NCBI GenBank assembly: GCA_018268255.1
Contig: JAFDWX010000001.1
Location: 124,001-188,000, forward strand
From: Armatimonadota bacterium
Lineage (GTDB): Bacteria; Armatimonadota; Fimbriimonadia; Fimbriimonadales; Fimbriimonadaceae
Direction: 5' to 3'
Length of the DNA: 64,000 bases
The position numbers were made by a program, and so were the translations under genes. Every line of letters starts with the position of its first letter. Within the stretch, counting starts at the first letter, position 1. Of the stretch, positions 8,950-16,166 are shown one piece after another. Under the pieces are notes generated by a model. That model did no database searches and was not told the origin of the DNA. It saw only the letters and a list, made by a program, of their open reading frames with translations.

Positions 8950-9665
8950 AACCGATTATCGCAATCACGGTTGAGAGCAAATTTGACCCCGAGACCCCTC
9001 GCTCTCGGGGCAAGCTTGAGTTGAACTGGAACTATCCAGAGGAAATTGTCAAAGCTGGAGGGGTTCCCATCATCGTGGCTCCCATGGCAGATATGGCAGA
9101 GCTTGCTCCGATCGTCGATGGTTGGCTGATCCCGGGTGGCGCAGACATCAACTCAAGCGAGTGGGGCGAAGAGCTCCACCCCGAGGCCGAAGTTCAAGAC
9201 GGAACTCGATTCAATGCCGAGAAGCAGCTCTTCACGCATCTCGATCCACAAGTTCCAATTCTCGGGATTTGCTATGGTGCCCAGGCGCTCAATGTACTGC
9301 ACGGAGGTTCTTTGGAGCAGCATGTTCCAGACAGAACGGGGCACGAACACCACTCGGGAGGAACCCCGCAGGACTACACCCTGGATGAATCGAGCCGCCT
9401 CGCTCGCATGCTGGGTCAAACCAAGGTCCATGGCCCGAGCTACCATCACCAGGCGATTGCCCGACTGGGTGAAGGAATTAGCGCTGTTGGACACCACGAT
9501 GACGGCACGATCGAAGCCATTGAAGCCAACGGGTCTCGGTGGCTTTTCGGCCTGCAGTGCCACCCCGAGCGAGCTCCTGGAGAAAATTGGACCCAGACTT
9601 TGTTCCGCGAGTTCATTCAGGCCGCCGCCGCGTATCGACAAACGAAAGAGGTGCGCCACCGATGA
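8946..9665 (+). CDS. Class-I glutamine amidotransferase-like hydrolase (gamma-glutamyl-GABA hydrolase family, C26)
   Basis: Likely cytoplasmic cysteine hydrolase that cleaves gamma-glutamyl bonds. The nucleophile elbow GICYGAQALNVLHGG has the catalytic Cys and the family-typical N and GG after it; the His-Glu pair is in LQCHPER near the C-terminus. An N-terminal PGGADI segment also fits the PuuD family. Its 239 aa are typical. It overlaps E2 upstream by 4 bases and the biotin-carrier gene downstream by 4 bases (ATGA), so all three are probably co-translated, although no pathway joining these functions is known to me. The substrate is not determined. Confidence 0.88.
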   Translation: MKPIIAITVESKFDPETPRSRGKLELNWNYPEEIVKAGGVPIIVAPMADMAELAPIVDGWLIPGGADINSSEWGEELHPEAEVQDGTRFNAEKQLFTHLDPQVPILGICYGAQALNVLHGGSLEQHVPDRTGHEHHSGGTPQDYTLDESSRLARMLGQTKVHGPSYHHQAIARLGEGISAVGHHDDGTIEAIEANGSRWLFGLQCHPERAPGENWTQTLFREFIQAAAAYRQTKEVRHR

Positions 9666-10126
9666 AGTGGTTGGTGAATGGGATAGAAACTCAGTTGGAA
9701 CCGTGCGCCCACGCCACGCTCACGCCAATCGGTGAGCGAATCTACGTCAGGACGCCAGAAGGGATGCAGACAGCAGCTGTGGTGAAGCATCTGGGCAAAA
9801 CCTATGTTTCTTACGCAGGCAATACCTACGTATTCGAGCGCGCCGACCACGCAAAACGGTCAGCCGGGAAAACCGCCGGATCGGGTGATTTTCTCGCACC
9901 CATGCCAGGAATGATCACGGAAGTTCTCGTGGAACAAGGTGAACACGTACAACTCGGTCAACGGCTTTTGGTCCTAGAAGCCATGAAGACTCAGCAACCG
10001 GTCACAGCGCCTTTTGAAGGCATCGTCGAAGTGATCAAAGTGAGTCGAGGGCAGCAAGTGGCAGAAGGGGAGCTGTTGGTTCGGGTTGTGCCTCCCACCC
10101 CCGACCATGAGCGCCCAAAGACATGA
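9662..10126 (+). CDS. Biotin carboxyl carrier protein
   Basis: Carries carboxyl groups on a biotinylated lysine for an acyl-CoA carboxylase or similar enzyme. The C-terminal half (about residues 78-147) is a biotinyl/lipoyl fold with MPGMITEVLVEQGEHVQLGQ and the biotinylation motif LEAMKT (Lys109). The N-terminal half is a small uncharacterised domain. The ATG at 9662 overlaps the previous stop (ATGA); an open frame continues upstream to 9539 inside the hydrolase, but its sequence looks non-coding. No biotin carboxylase or carboxyltransferase is adjacent, so its partner is unknown. It differs from the second carrier at 19060 (EAMKM), which belongs to the transcarboxylase. Confidence 0.85.
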   Translation: MKWLVNGIETQLEPCAHATLTPIGERIYVRTPEGMQTAAVVKHLGKTYVSYAGNTYVFERADHAKRSAGKTAGSGDFLAPMPGMITEVLVEQGEHVQLGQRLLVLEAMKTQQPVTAPFEGIVEVIKVSRGQQVAEGELLVRVVPPTPDHERPKT

Positions 10127-10502
10127 ACTTGAATTCAACAGCCTGTGCCGCCAATGGGTGAACGCGGGCTACCAGATCCATCCCTTCTACCTTGACCAGA
10201 TCAAGGAGAAATGGCTCACCTGTTTGCGCCGGTACACCTACATGTATGGGATGCGGTGCATGGATAGCTGGCGTGGAAATCCGCAGTTCGAAATCCGCGG
10301 CAGCTACCGAGTTTTGCCCGGTGTAGCACTGATCATAGAAGAGGATCTTGTCGGACTCTGGACCCGACATATGAGCAAGGGACTTCGCTCGCTCCACTTC
10401 TTCGAAATCGTCGACGGCGTGATTATGTTCGGCTTCGCCGGGCGATACGAGGACGGTACGTTTGTTGCAGGCAAAATTATCTTAGAACCCGAGAAGGCAT
10501 AG
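10107..10502 (+). CDS. Uncharacterised protein, paralogue A of a tandem pair
   Basis: Not recognised. The protein (131 aa) is soluble, with many aromatic residues and no signal peptide or metal motif. It shares a clear pattern with the next gene: RQWxN near residue 18, HP, KEKW, LRR, NPxFE, a central acidic ED, LRxxH, and an ending GRxxDGTFVxGKxxLxP. The start ATG at 10107 overlaps the biotin-carrier gene by 20 bases, so it is probably translated in the same operon. The conserved Trp, Arg and His residues suggest a binding or catalytic fold, but no function can be named. Confidence 0.7.
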   Translation: MSAQRHELEFNSLCRQWVNAGYQIHPFYLDQIKEKWLTCLRRYTYMYGMRCMDSWRGNPQFEIRGSYRVLPGVALIIEEDLVGLWTRHMSKGLRSLHFFEIVDGVIMFGFAGRYEDGTFVAGKIILEPEKA

Positions 10503-10578
10503 TCAGCTTCGAACCAAACGAATTGCATCTTCCGTCTCTGATCAGATAGCCTTTTGGGGCCGATTAAGAGAAGAGAGA

Positions 10579-11019
10579 ATGAGCCTAGCTTACGAGCCCG
10601 TCGAATACGTCAGTTTGACCCGGCAGTGGATGAACACGTACAACGCAATGCACCCACTGGATGCTGATGCCTGGAAGGAGAAGTGGTGCATTATGCTGCG
10701 CCGTTTCGATTACCTCAGCGCCGTGCGTTCCAATGAGAACTACACCGCCAATCCCATGTTCGAATTGAAGGCATTCTACGATCCGGCAGTGGACTTCGAG
10801 AAGCAGGTGGTCGAAGACATAATGCGGATTTGGGAGATCACCCTCTCCCGCAACCTTCGGGCCGTGCACTGCTGGCGCGACGGAATGGAAGATCGGGAGT
10901 TCCTATTTGGGGGTCGAACCAGCGACGGCACTTTTGTCACCGGCAAACTCTGCTTAAGACCGGCGGACGTTCCCACGTCTTCAACCGCTAACTCATCAGA
11001 CGAAGCTGTTGCGACCTAA
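10579..11019 (+). CDS. Uncharacterised protein, paralogue B of a tandem pair
   Basis: Not recognised; a diverged copy of the gene just upstream, with the same layout (RQWMN, HPLD, KEKW, LRRF, NPMFE, LRAVHCW, GRTSDGTFVTGK). It has 146 aa and a longer, Ser/Thr-rich C-terminal tail. The 76-base gap from its partner has no clear terminator, and GAGAGA precedes its ATG. Its end overlaps the end of the convergent LacI gene by 4 bases. The duplication with retained core residues implies selection for two related roles. Confidence 0.75.
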   Translation: MSLAYEPVEYVSLTRQWMNTYNAMHPLDADAWKEKWCIMLRRFDYLSAVRSNENYTANPMFELKAFYDPAVDFEKQVVEDIMRIWEITLSRNLRAVHCWRDGMEDREFLFGGRTSDGTFVTGKLCLRPADVPTSSTANSSDEAVAT

Positions 11020-12038
11020 GCCTTGCGTGCTGGAGGCGCAGTCGTTTCGCGGATCACCAGTTCAGTTGGGAACCGGACAATCTCGGGCACTTTGACTCCT
11101 TCGATCAGTTGCACGAGGCAACGGAAAGCTTCGCTGGCCATCTCCTCCACGGGCTGATTAACGGTGGTGAGAGGCGGATGGGAAAGCCAGGACACAGGAA
11201 CGTTGTCGAACCCCGTGATGCTCAACTCTCCGGGGACGTCGATTCCCAGCGCGCGGGCAGCTTCAATGACTCCATAAGCCAAATCATCGTTACCGCAGAT
11301 GATCGCGGTCGGTCTGGGTGATTTTGAAAGAAGCTTGGTCGCAGCCGCATTGCCATGCTCTATTGAGAAGATTGTGCGTACACAAAGATCCTCCCGCAAA
11401 GCAATCTTGAGCTCAGCAGCGCGAGATCGAAATCCTGCTTCCCGCTCGTCAGCGTCGAACATGCCTTTCTGACCATTCACAAAGGCGATATTCTCGTGGC
11501 CCAAACCGATGAGGTAATCCAGAGCGGATCCGATCCCAATCTGGTTTTCGCACGCAAACACGGGCACTCCTGGCACGGGTTCTCCTCCCACGAGTACAAC
11601 TGGAACACCTTTGGAAGCGAGAATCTCGATATGCCTGCGCACACCGGTTGGAGCGATCATGACAAAGCCGTCGGCACGCCGATCCATAAGCGTGCGGTAA
11701 AGGTCGGCATCTGAAATATGCTCCGAATGGGCATACAGAAGCATATCGTGACGAACTTCGACCGCGGTCTTGCCCAACCCGACCATTGCGGCCTGAATAT
11801 AGGGGTAGCCCAACATGTCAGGGCCGATCTTTCCGGGAATGATGCCGATGGTTTTGCTTCTGCCGGTAACCATCGCCCGCGCGATCCGGTTAGGACGATA
11901 GTCCAAATCGGCAGCGACCTTAAGGATGCGCTCACGCAAGGCGGAATTGACCGGCTTCGGGCCGCCATTCAGCGCGTAGCTCACCGTGCTGACCGAAACC
12001 CCCACGGCCTTCGCGATATCCTTGAGTGAAGCAGTCAT
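11016..12038 (-). CDS. LacI-family transcriptional regulator
   Basis: DNA-binding repressor with an N-terminal helix-turn-helix (SLKDIAKAVGVSVSTVSYALNG, within the first 25 residues) and a periplasmic-binding-protein-like ligand domain (about 60-330), usually sensing a sugar. It includes the typical KTIGIIPGKIG, AIICGNDDLAYGVIEAARALG and ITGFDNVPVSWLSHPPLTTVNQP segments. The ATG at 12038 starts directly before the helix-turn-helix; an upstream in-frame ATG at 12077 would add 13 atypical residues. It is divergent from the dockerin-like gene at 12231, whose promoter carries a LacI-type palindrome (12165-12180), a likely target. The inducer is unknown. Confidence 0.93.
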   Translation of the reverse strand: MTASLKDIAKAVGVSVSTVSYALNGGPKPVNSALRERILKVAADLDYRPNRIARAMVTGRSKTIGIIPGKIGPDMLGYPYIQAAMVGLGKTAVEVRHDMLLYAHSEHISDADLYRTLMDRRADGFVMIAPTGVRRHIEILASKGVPVVLVGGEPVPGVPVFACENQIGIGSALDYLIGLGHENIAFVNGQKGMFDADEREAGFRSRAAELKIALREDLCVRTIFSIEHGNAAATKLLSKSPRPTAIICGNDDLAYGVIEAARALGIDVPGELSITGFDNVPVSWLSHPPLTTVNQPVEEMASEAFRCLVQLIEGVKVPEIVRFPTELVIRETTAPPARKA

Positions 12039-12164
12039 TGATCGTCTTGTCGTCTCATTGTGACCCCAGGACGGCAAAGTTTACAGGACCGACCGCACTC
12101 TCACCAGGTATTACCCACGCAAAATTGCCAGATTGAGCAAACGAGATTGTCTCGCTTCGTTCCT

Positions 12165-12187
12165 GTCGAAACGATTCGACTTATAAT
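12165..12187 (+). promoter_or_regulatory. LacI-type operator overlapping the promoter of the dockerin-like gene
   Basis: GTCGAAACGATTCGAC (12165-12180) is an inverted repeat with 6-bp arms and the central CG seen in many LacI-family operators. A perfect -10 box, TATAAT (12182-12187), follows after one base, so a bound repressor would block polymerase. A second short inverted repeat, CGAGA-N3-TCTCG, lies about 20 bases upstream (12141-12153). Confidence 0.6.
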
Positions 12188-12230
12188 ACTAAAGGTAACA
12201 CCGGCATCTAAGTCGGATAGGAGATCGAAC

Positions 12231-13463
12231 ATGCATCGAACACAACGAGGAGTTCTTTTTGCGGCCGCCGCGATCGGCATGGCCACCCCAACACTGGCAA
12301 TCGTCGAAGACTTTAACTCGGGTCTGAAGTCGACCATCCCCTGGACATATAACGTTCCTGGTCGAAGTCCCCTCAGCAGCGAGAACGCAGCTTTGCGCAC
12401 GTACGGAGCTGACTCGCTCGGCGTGAACTTCGGTGCTTTCCTCTATCAGCAATTCAACAACTGCGACAACGTTTTGAATCTGGCGTTCGCCAACGATGTC
12501 ACGCGCAATTGGGAATTCGCAGTTACCTTCCGTGCCAAATTCAGCCAACTTCAGCAGAATAACGATCCCTACGGCAGCGCGGGCATCGTGGTTGGCAGCG
12601 ATGTGGACAACTACATGATCATCTACATCGGCCGAGATGGCATCAACACCGGCTTGACCTTGGCTGGCGAGTTGAACGGCGGATGGTTCTTTGCCCGCGG
12701 CGATTATCCAGGTCCTTGGAACGATGACGAAGTCTACAAAATCAAGATCGTTCGACAGGTCCCGCGCGCTTCTGCAACACCGCAGTTCGATGTGTTCTTC
12801 TATCGCAATGGTGGTGGCGTCGGACCCTCGGGCGGATACATGTACAGCTTTGATTCGATGAACGGCCTGTTCTACGACACGCTAAACACCCTTGGTGGGA
12901 AATTTGTAGGAATCTTCTCCGATACTGCAGGCAACACCGACATTTCCGGTGCCAGTCGATCAGTCTTCTTCGACAAGATTGAGACCTCCCTGCCGATGGC
13001 TGGAGTAAAAACTCTTACCGGTACGTGCACCTTGGGAGATGCCGACCCTGCGTGGGCACCGACGGGAATGGTTGCGGATGTGAAGATCGTTCGCAACGGA
13101 CAGGTAGTTCAAGCAGAAGAGTCAACCCTCGGAGCAAACGGCGAGTTCACACTCACGACGGACTTGTCAGCAGGCCCTGCGGATATGTACGTCAAAGTCG
13201 CTCACTGGCTCACGAAGAAGGTGCCTCTCAACATCACCGCTACCGGACAGACCAACGTGAACTTCACGTTGCTCAACGGCGACGTCGATCGAGATGACAG
13301 CGTCACGATTTTTGACTACCTGGCGATTTCGGATGCGTTCGACTCCAATGCTGGCGATCCAACTTACAACTGGAATGCCGATCTGGACAAAGACAACTCG
13401 GTCACCATCTTCGACTATCTGATCCTGTCGACCAACTTTGATCTCACCGGCGATTCGTTCTAA
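12231..13463 (+). CDS. Secreted protein with dockerin-like C-terminus
   Basis: Exported protein of unknown role (410 aa). The signal peptide (hydrophobic AAAAIGMATPTLA) is followed by a beta-rich region (about residues 25-250) resembling concanavalin/LamG-type folds, a short carboxypeptidase-regulatory-like beta-sandwich (about 255-345), and a C-terminal pair of calcium-loop repeats (NGDVDRDDSVTIFDYLAIS, then DLDKDNSVTIFDYLILS) matching a type-I dockerin plan. The ATG at 12231 has GATAGGAG upstream; the frame is open further upstream but only through promoter sequence. It is probably repressed by the divergent LacI. Similar ends occur at 39.5 kb and 46.8 kb; no cohesin partner was seen in the window. 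Confidence 0.85.
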   Translation: MHRTQRGVLFAAAAIGMATPTLAIVEDFNSGLKSTIPWTYNVPGRSPLSSENAALRTYGADSLGVNFGAFLYQQFNNCDNVLNLAFANDVTRNWEFAVTFRAKFSQLQQNNDPYGSAGIVVGSDVDNYMIIYIGRDGINTGLTLAGELNGGWFFARGDYPGPWNDDEVYKIKIVRQVPRASATPQFDVFFYRNGGGVGPSGGYMYSFDSMNGLFYDTLNTLGGKFVGIFSDTAGNTDISGASRSVFFDKIETSLPMAGVKTLTGTCTLGDADPAWAPTGMVADVKIVRNGQVVQAEESTLGANGEFTLTTDLSAGPADMYVKVAHWLTKKVPLNITATGQTNVNFTLLNGDVDRDDSVTIFDYLAISDAFDSNAGDPTYNWNADLDKDNSVTIFDYLILSTNFDLTGDSF

Positions 13464-13488
13464 CTCGATCGCTTCATAGGATAGCCTC

Positions 13489-13528
13489 AAGCGGTTCCGG
13501 TGCCTTTGGTACTGGGGCCGCTTTTCTT
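13489..13528 (+). terminator. Terminator after the dockerin-like gene
   Basis: A two-part hairpin: AAGCGG (13489-13494) pairs with CCGCTT (13518-13523), and inside it CCGGTGCC pairs with GGTACTGG around a TTT loop. TTCTT follows. It lies 25 bases after the stop at 13463. Confidence 0.65.
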
Positions 13529-13585
13529 ACGGATTTCCTGCGCAAACCTGGGCTCCAGTTTGGCTTTCCGGCGTTTTGTATTTTG

Positions 13586-13744
13586 ATGTTGCACTACGCC
13601 TTGGTATTTCTCGTCATCGCTCTGATTGCGGGAGCGTTGGGCTTCGCGGCACTCAGCGGACTCGCGGCGGTTATTGCCAAGGTTTGCTTCGTTTTGTTTC
13701 TGATTGTCGCAGTCCTCTCCTTGCTCACTAAAAAGAGGATCTAG
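13586..13744 (+). CDS. Small DUF1328-family membrane protein (YtjA-like)
   Basis: A 52-residue protein with two transmembrane helices. The pattern is that of the DUF1328 family: an N-terminal MLHYALVFLVIALIAGALGF helix, a short loop GLAAVIAK, then a second helix and a KKR end. The family is widespread, often stress-linked, and without a known biochemical role. It lies between the terminator of the dockerin-like gene and the transcarboxylase operon, so it is probably its own unit. An opposite-strand frame of 134 codons (13487-13891) covers the same stretch but looks non-coding. TTG at 13583 is a possible alternative start. Confidence 0.8.
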   Translation: MLHYALVFLVIALIAGALGFAALSGLAAVIAKVCFVLFLIVAVLSLLTKKRI

Positions 13745-13928
13745 GGGAGGATCCAAATCTGTTTGACCCTCAGTGACTGAGCTGATTGTTCCAGTCTCTG
13801 AATGGGTGGAACCAGAGCCGACCGCCTTCCACACCGGGTGCTGTTTCTCAATAGGTGTCTCTTGATCAAAATGATGCAGTTTTGACCACAATGGTGGACC
13901 GTACTTCCGGTCATGCAGGACCCTGAAT

Positions 13929-13957
13929 CTCCGATGCCGAATAGACTGATATCGGAG
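13929..13957. promoter_or_regulatory. Inverted repeat enclosing the ribosome binding site of the transcarboxylase operon
   Basis: CTCCGAT (13929-13935) and ATCGGAG (13951-13957) form a 7-bp inverted repeat. The right arm contains GGAG, the likely ribosome binding site of the ATG at 13966 (8-base spacing). In RNA the hairpin would hide that site. As DNA, the arms lie about two helical turns apart and flank a TAGACT box, so it could instead be an operator. Confidence 0.45.
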
Positions 13958-13965
13958 ACCCCCGA

Positions 13966-15456
13966 ATGGGAAGAAAAATAGAAGTTACCGATGTCATTCT
14001 CCGAGATGCCCACCAATCGCTCATGGCCACTCGTATGGCCATGGAAGATATGGTTCCGGCTTGTGAATATCTCGACAAAGCTGGATACTGGTCCCTGGAA
14101 TGCTGGGGCGGAGCCACTTTTGACTCCTGCATCCGCTTTTTGAACGAGGATCCCTGGGAACGACTTCGGACATTCAAACAGTTATTGCCAAACACCCGAA
14201 CCCAGATGCTGCTTCGCGGCCAAAACTTACTGGGATATCGCCACTACGAAGACAGCGTCGTCTCCAAATTTGTTGAAAAAGCCGCCGAAAACGGCATGGA
14301 CGTCTTCCGCGTTTTTGATGCGCTGAACGATCCGCGCAACCTGGAAGTCGCCCTCAATGCGGTCAAGCGCACGGGCAAGCATGCTCAGGGCACCATCTGC
14401 TACACCATCTCACCAGTCCACACGGTGGAGAAGTTCGTTGAAATGGCGGAGCAACTGGTGGAGATGGGAGTCGATTCCATCTGCATTAAAGACATGGCAG
14501 CCTTGCTGAAGCCGCAGCCAGCCTACGACATAGTCAAGGGGATCAAGGACCGATGCGGTAAAGACTTGTTGGTCCATGTCCACGTCCACAGCACAACGGG
14601 CGTGACTCTGGTGAGTCTGATGAAAGCGATCGAGGCGGGAGCCGACATCGTGGACACGTCCGTCAGTTCCATCAGCCTTGGCCCCGGGCATAACCCCACC
14701 GAATCTCTGGTGGAGATGCTGGAAGGCACGGGCTATGAAACCGGGCTGGACCTCGAACTCATCTACAAGGCTCGGGATCATTTCGCGCAGATCAGACCTC
14801 GATACAAGGAGTTCCTGAGCGAGGTCACCGGTGTGGAAACCGAGATCTTCAAGAGCCAAATTCCCGGTGGCATGCTGAGCAACATGGAATCCCAGTTGAA
14901 GCAGCAGGGACAAGGTGACCGGATGAAGGAGGTTCTGGAAGAAGTGCCTCGAGTTCGAGAAGATGCCGGATTCCCGCCGCTCGTCACGCCATCCAGCCAA
15001 ATTGTCGGGACGCAAGCTGTATTCAACGTCATGATGGGCAAATACAAAGTCATGACCGGCGAATTTAGCGACCTCATGTTGGGCTACTACGGCAAGACTG
15101 CCGCAGGCAAGAATCCCGACGTCGTGGCGACCGCCAAGGAATTTGGCAAGAAGGATGAGATCACCTGCCGGCCGGCAGACTTGCTTCTGCCTGAATGGGA
15201 GAAACTCGAATCCGAAGCATTCAAGCTCGAAGGCAACAATGGGACCCCTGAGGACGTGTTGACTTACGCAATGTTCCCACAGGTCGCTCCCAAGTTCTTC
15301 AAAGAGCGAGCGGATGGTCCGATTAATGTCGGAAAAGATCCGGCACTTACCTCGGCCAAAGCAGATTCATCCCATCCGGGATACTTGGCGGGTCCGATCG
15401 AATATGAGGTCACGCTCAACGGCAACAAGCGCAAGGTGACGGTGGCTCCCGTATGA
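13966..15456 (+). CDS. Methylmalonyl-CoA carboxyltransferase 5S subunit
   Basis: Transfers a carboxyl group from carboxybiotin to pyruvate, giving oxaloacetate. The TIM-barrel carboxyltransferase carries the metal site residues D14 (LRDAHQSLMATRMAMEDM), K175 (ICIKDMAALLKPQPAYD, the carbamylated lysine), H206 and H208 (VHVHSTTG). Long stretches, including ECWGGATFDSCIRFLNEDPW and IFKSQIPGGMLSNMESQL, closely match what I recall of the Propionibacterium 5S subunit, with a constant offset of 9 residues at the metal site. There is no C-terminal biotin domain, unlike many OadA or pyruvate carboxylase proteins; biotin is on the separate 1.3S protein at 19060. The alternative reading, oxaloacetate decarboxylase alpha, is less likely because no membrane beta subunit is present. 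First gene of a nine-gene operon; the next gene overlaps by 4 bases. Confidence 0.92.
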   Translation: MGRKIEVTDVILRDAHQSLMATRMAMEDMVPACEYLDKAGYWSLECWGGATFDSCIRFLNEDPWERLRTFKQLLPNTRTQMLLRGQNLLGYRHYEDSVVSKFVEKAAENGMDVFRVFDALNDPRNLEVALNAVKRTGKHAQGTICYTISPVHTVEKFVEMAEQLVEMGVDSICIKDMAALLKPQPAYDIVKGIKDRCGKDLLVHVHVHSTTGVTLVSLMKAIEAGADIVDTSVSSISLGPGHNPTESLVEMLEGTGYETGLDLELIYKARDHFAQIRPRYKEFLSEVTGVETEIFKSQIPGGMLSNMESQLKQQGQGDRMKEVLEEVPRVREDAGFPPLVTPSSQIVGTQAVFNVMMGKYKVMTGEFSDLMLGYYGKTAAGKNPDVVATAKEFGKKDEITCRPADLLLPEWEKLESEAFKLEGNNGTPEDVLTYAMFPQVAPKFFKERADGPINVGKDPALTSAKADSSHPGYLAGPIEYEVTLNGNKRKVTVAPV

Positions 15457-15722
15457 ACGAAACCGTGACACGCGCCGAATTCGACCAACTCCGCAAGGAG
15501 ATCGCCGACCTGCGCAAGTTGCTCGGGCAACTGAAAACGCAGGAGCCTGAGATCGACCAGGAAACGATTCAAATTCTCGCTGCATCGGTAGCCGCTTACC
15601 TCGGAAAACGCGCCACGATTCGAATGGTGCGCCGTGTTTCTGGAGTCACAGAACCCTGGAGAACCGAAGGTCGAGTCTCAATTGCAGCATCACACCAAAT
15701 GAAAACACTCAGGGGCTGGTAA
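15453..15722 (+). CDS. Small putative transcarboxylase/decarboxylase accessory protein
   Basis: An 89-residue protein whose ATG overlaps the stop of the 5S gene. It has an N-terminal coiled coil (about residues 5-30: heptads in FDQLRKEIADLRKLLGQLK) and a C-terminal domain (about 35-85) with LAASVAAYLGKRATIRMVRRV and WRTEGRVSIAASH. Similar small proteins of this W..GR..I..SH style are, as I recall, common beside mmdA and biotin-carrier genes in propionate and glutaconate pathways, where they are thought to help subunit assembly. Function here is inferred from context only. Confidence 0.75.
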   Translation: MNETVTRAEFDQLRKEIADLRKLLGQLKTQEPEIDQETIQILAASVAAYLGKRATIRMVRRVSGVTEPWRTEGRVSIAASHQMKTLRGW

Positions 15723-15772
15723 AGCAGGAGTTTCAGCCCCAGACATTGAATTTTAAGACGGAGGAACGAACC

Positions 15773-16090
15773 ATGACCCCAATCCTCAGCGAGAGAGACA
15801 AAACAGTCCTCAAACTCATCGGATCTTATTGTGAAATCTACTGGTCGGCCAACAACCGACTCGCTAAACGCCAATGCGAAAAGTGCGTGTACGTTGTACG
15901 CGGAATGGAAGGCGAGATGGTCTGTGTCGAACTGATTTACGATTCGATAGACGGTGAGCACCATCGGGATTCGATTTTCTGGGTACCGGTCAGTTCCATT
16001 CAATACATGCGCGTCCTCAGCGAAGCGGCCGCCATGCGAAGGATCGAAACGCTTGAACGTGAGGTGATCGAAAACTTCCCTCGCGACTGA
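15773..16090 (+). CDS. Uncharacterised small protein in the transcarboxylase operon
   Basis: Not recognised. The 105-residue soluble protein starts at an ATG preceded by GGAGG. It contains CEKC (about residues 34-37) in a mixed alpha/beta context, a central acidic patch and a C-terminal helix rich in Glu and Arg. There is no signal peptide or membrane segment. It lies between the accessory protein and the CoA-transferase, with no promoter seen between, so it is probably co-transcribed with the propionate genes. The CxxC could be redox- or metal-linked, but a single pair is weak evidence. Confidence 0.65.
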   Translation: MTPILSERDKTVLKLIGSYCEIYWSANNRLAKRQCEKCVYVVRGMEGEMVCVELIYDSIDGEHHRDSIFWVPVSSIQYMRVLSEAAAMRRIETLEREVIENFPRD

Positions 16091-16116
16091 TTTCTCGATC
16101 TCCAGTCACAGACTTG

Positions 16117-16144
16117 CCCCGGCCGGAGATACTCCGTTCCGGGG
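16117..16144 (+). terminator. Intra-operon hairpin before the CoA-transferase gene
   Basis: CCCCGG (16117-16122) pairs with CCGGGG (16139-16144), enclosing a second stem GGAG/CTCC; TCCTTTCTT follows. It resembles a weak terminator or an mRNA-processing or stability hairpin that would set the expression of downstream genes apart from the 5S gene. Confidence 0.4.
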
Positions 16145-16166
16145 TCCTTTCTTGAAAGAGCTTCCC

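Noticed and set aside
9539-9661. Longer N-terminus for the biotin carrier protein
   Set aside because: This stretch is inside the hydrolase gene in another frame, gives a non-homologous Arg/Pro-rich sequence, and a coupled ATG exists at 9662.
13487-13891. Minus-strand ORF of 134 codons in the gap before the transcarboxylase operon
   Set aside because: The translation is rich in Gln, Lys, Glu and Ser with no coherent secondary structure and no ribosome binding site, and it covers a convincing plus-strand DUF1328 gene at 13586.
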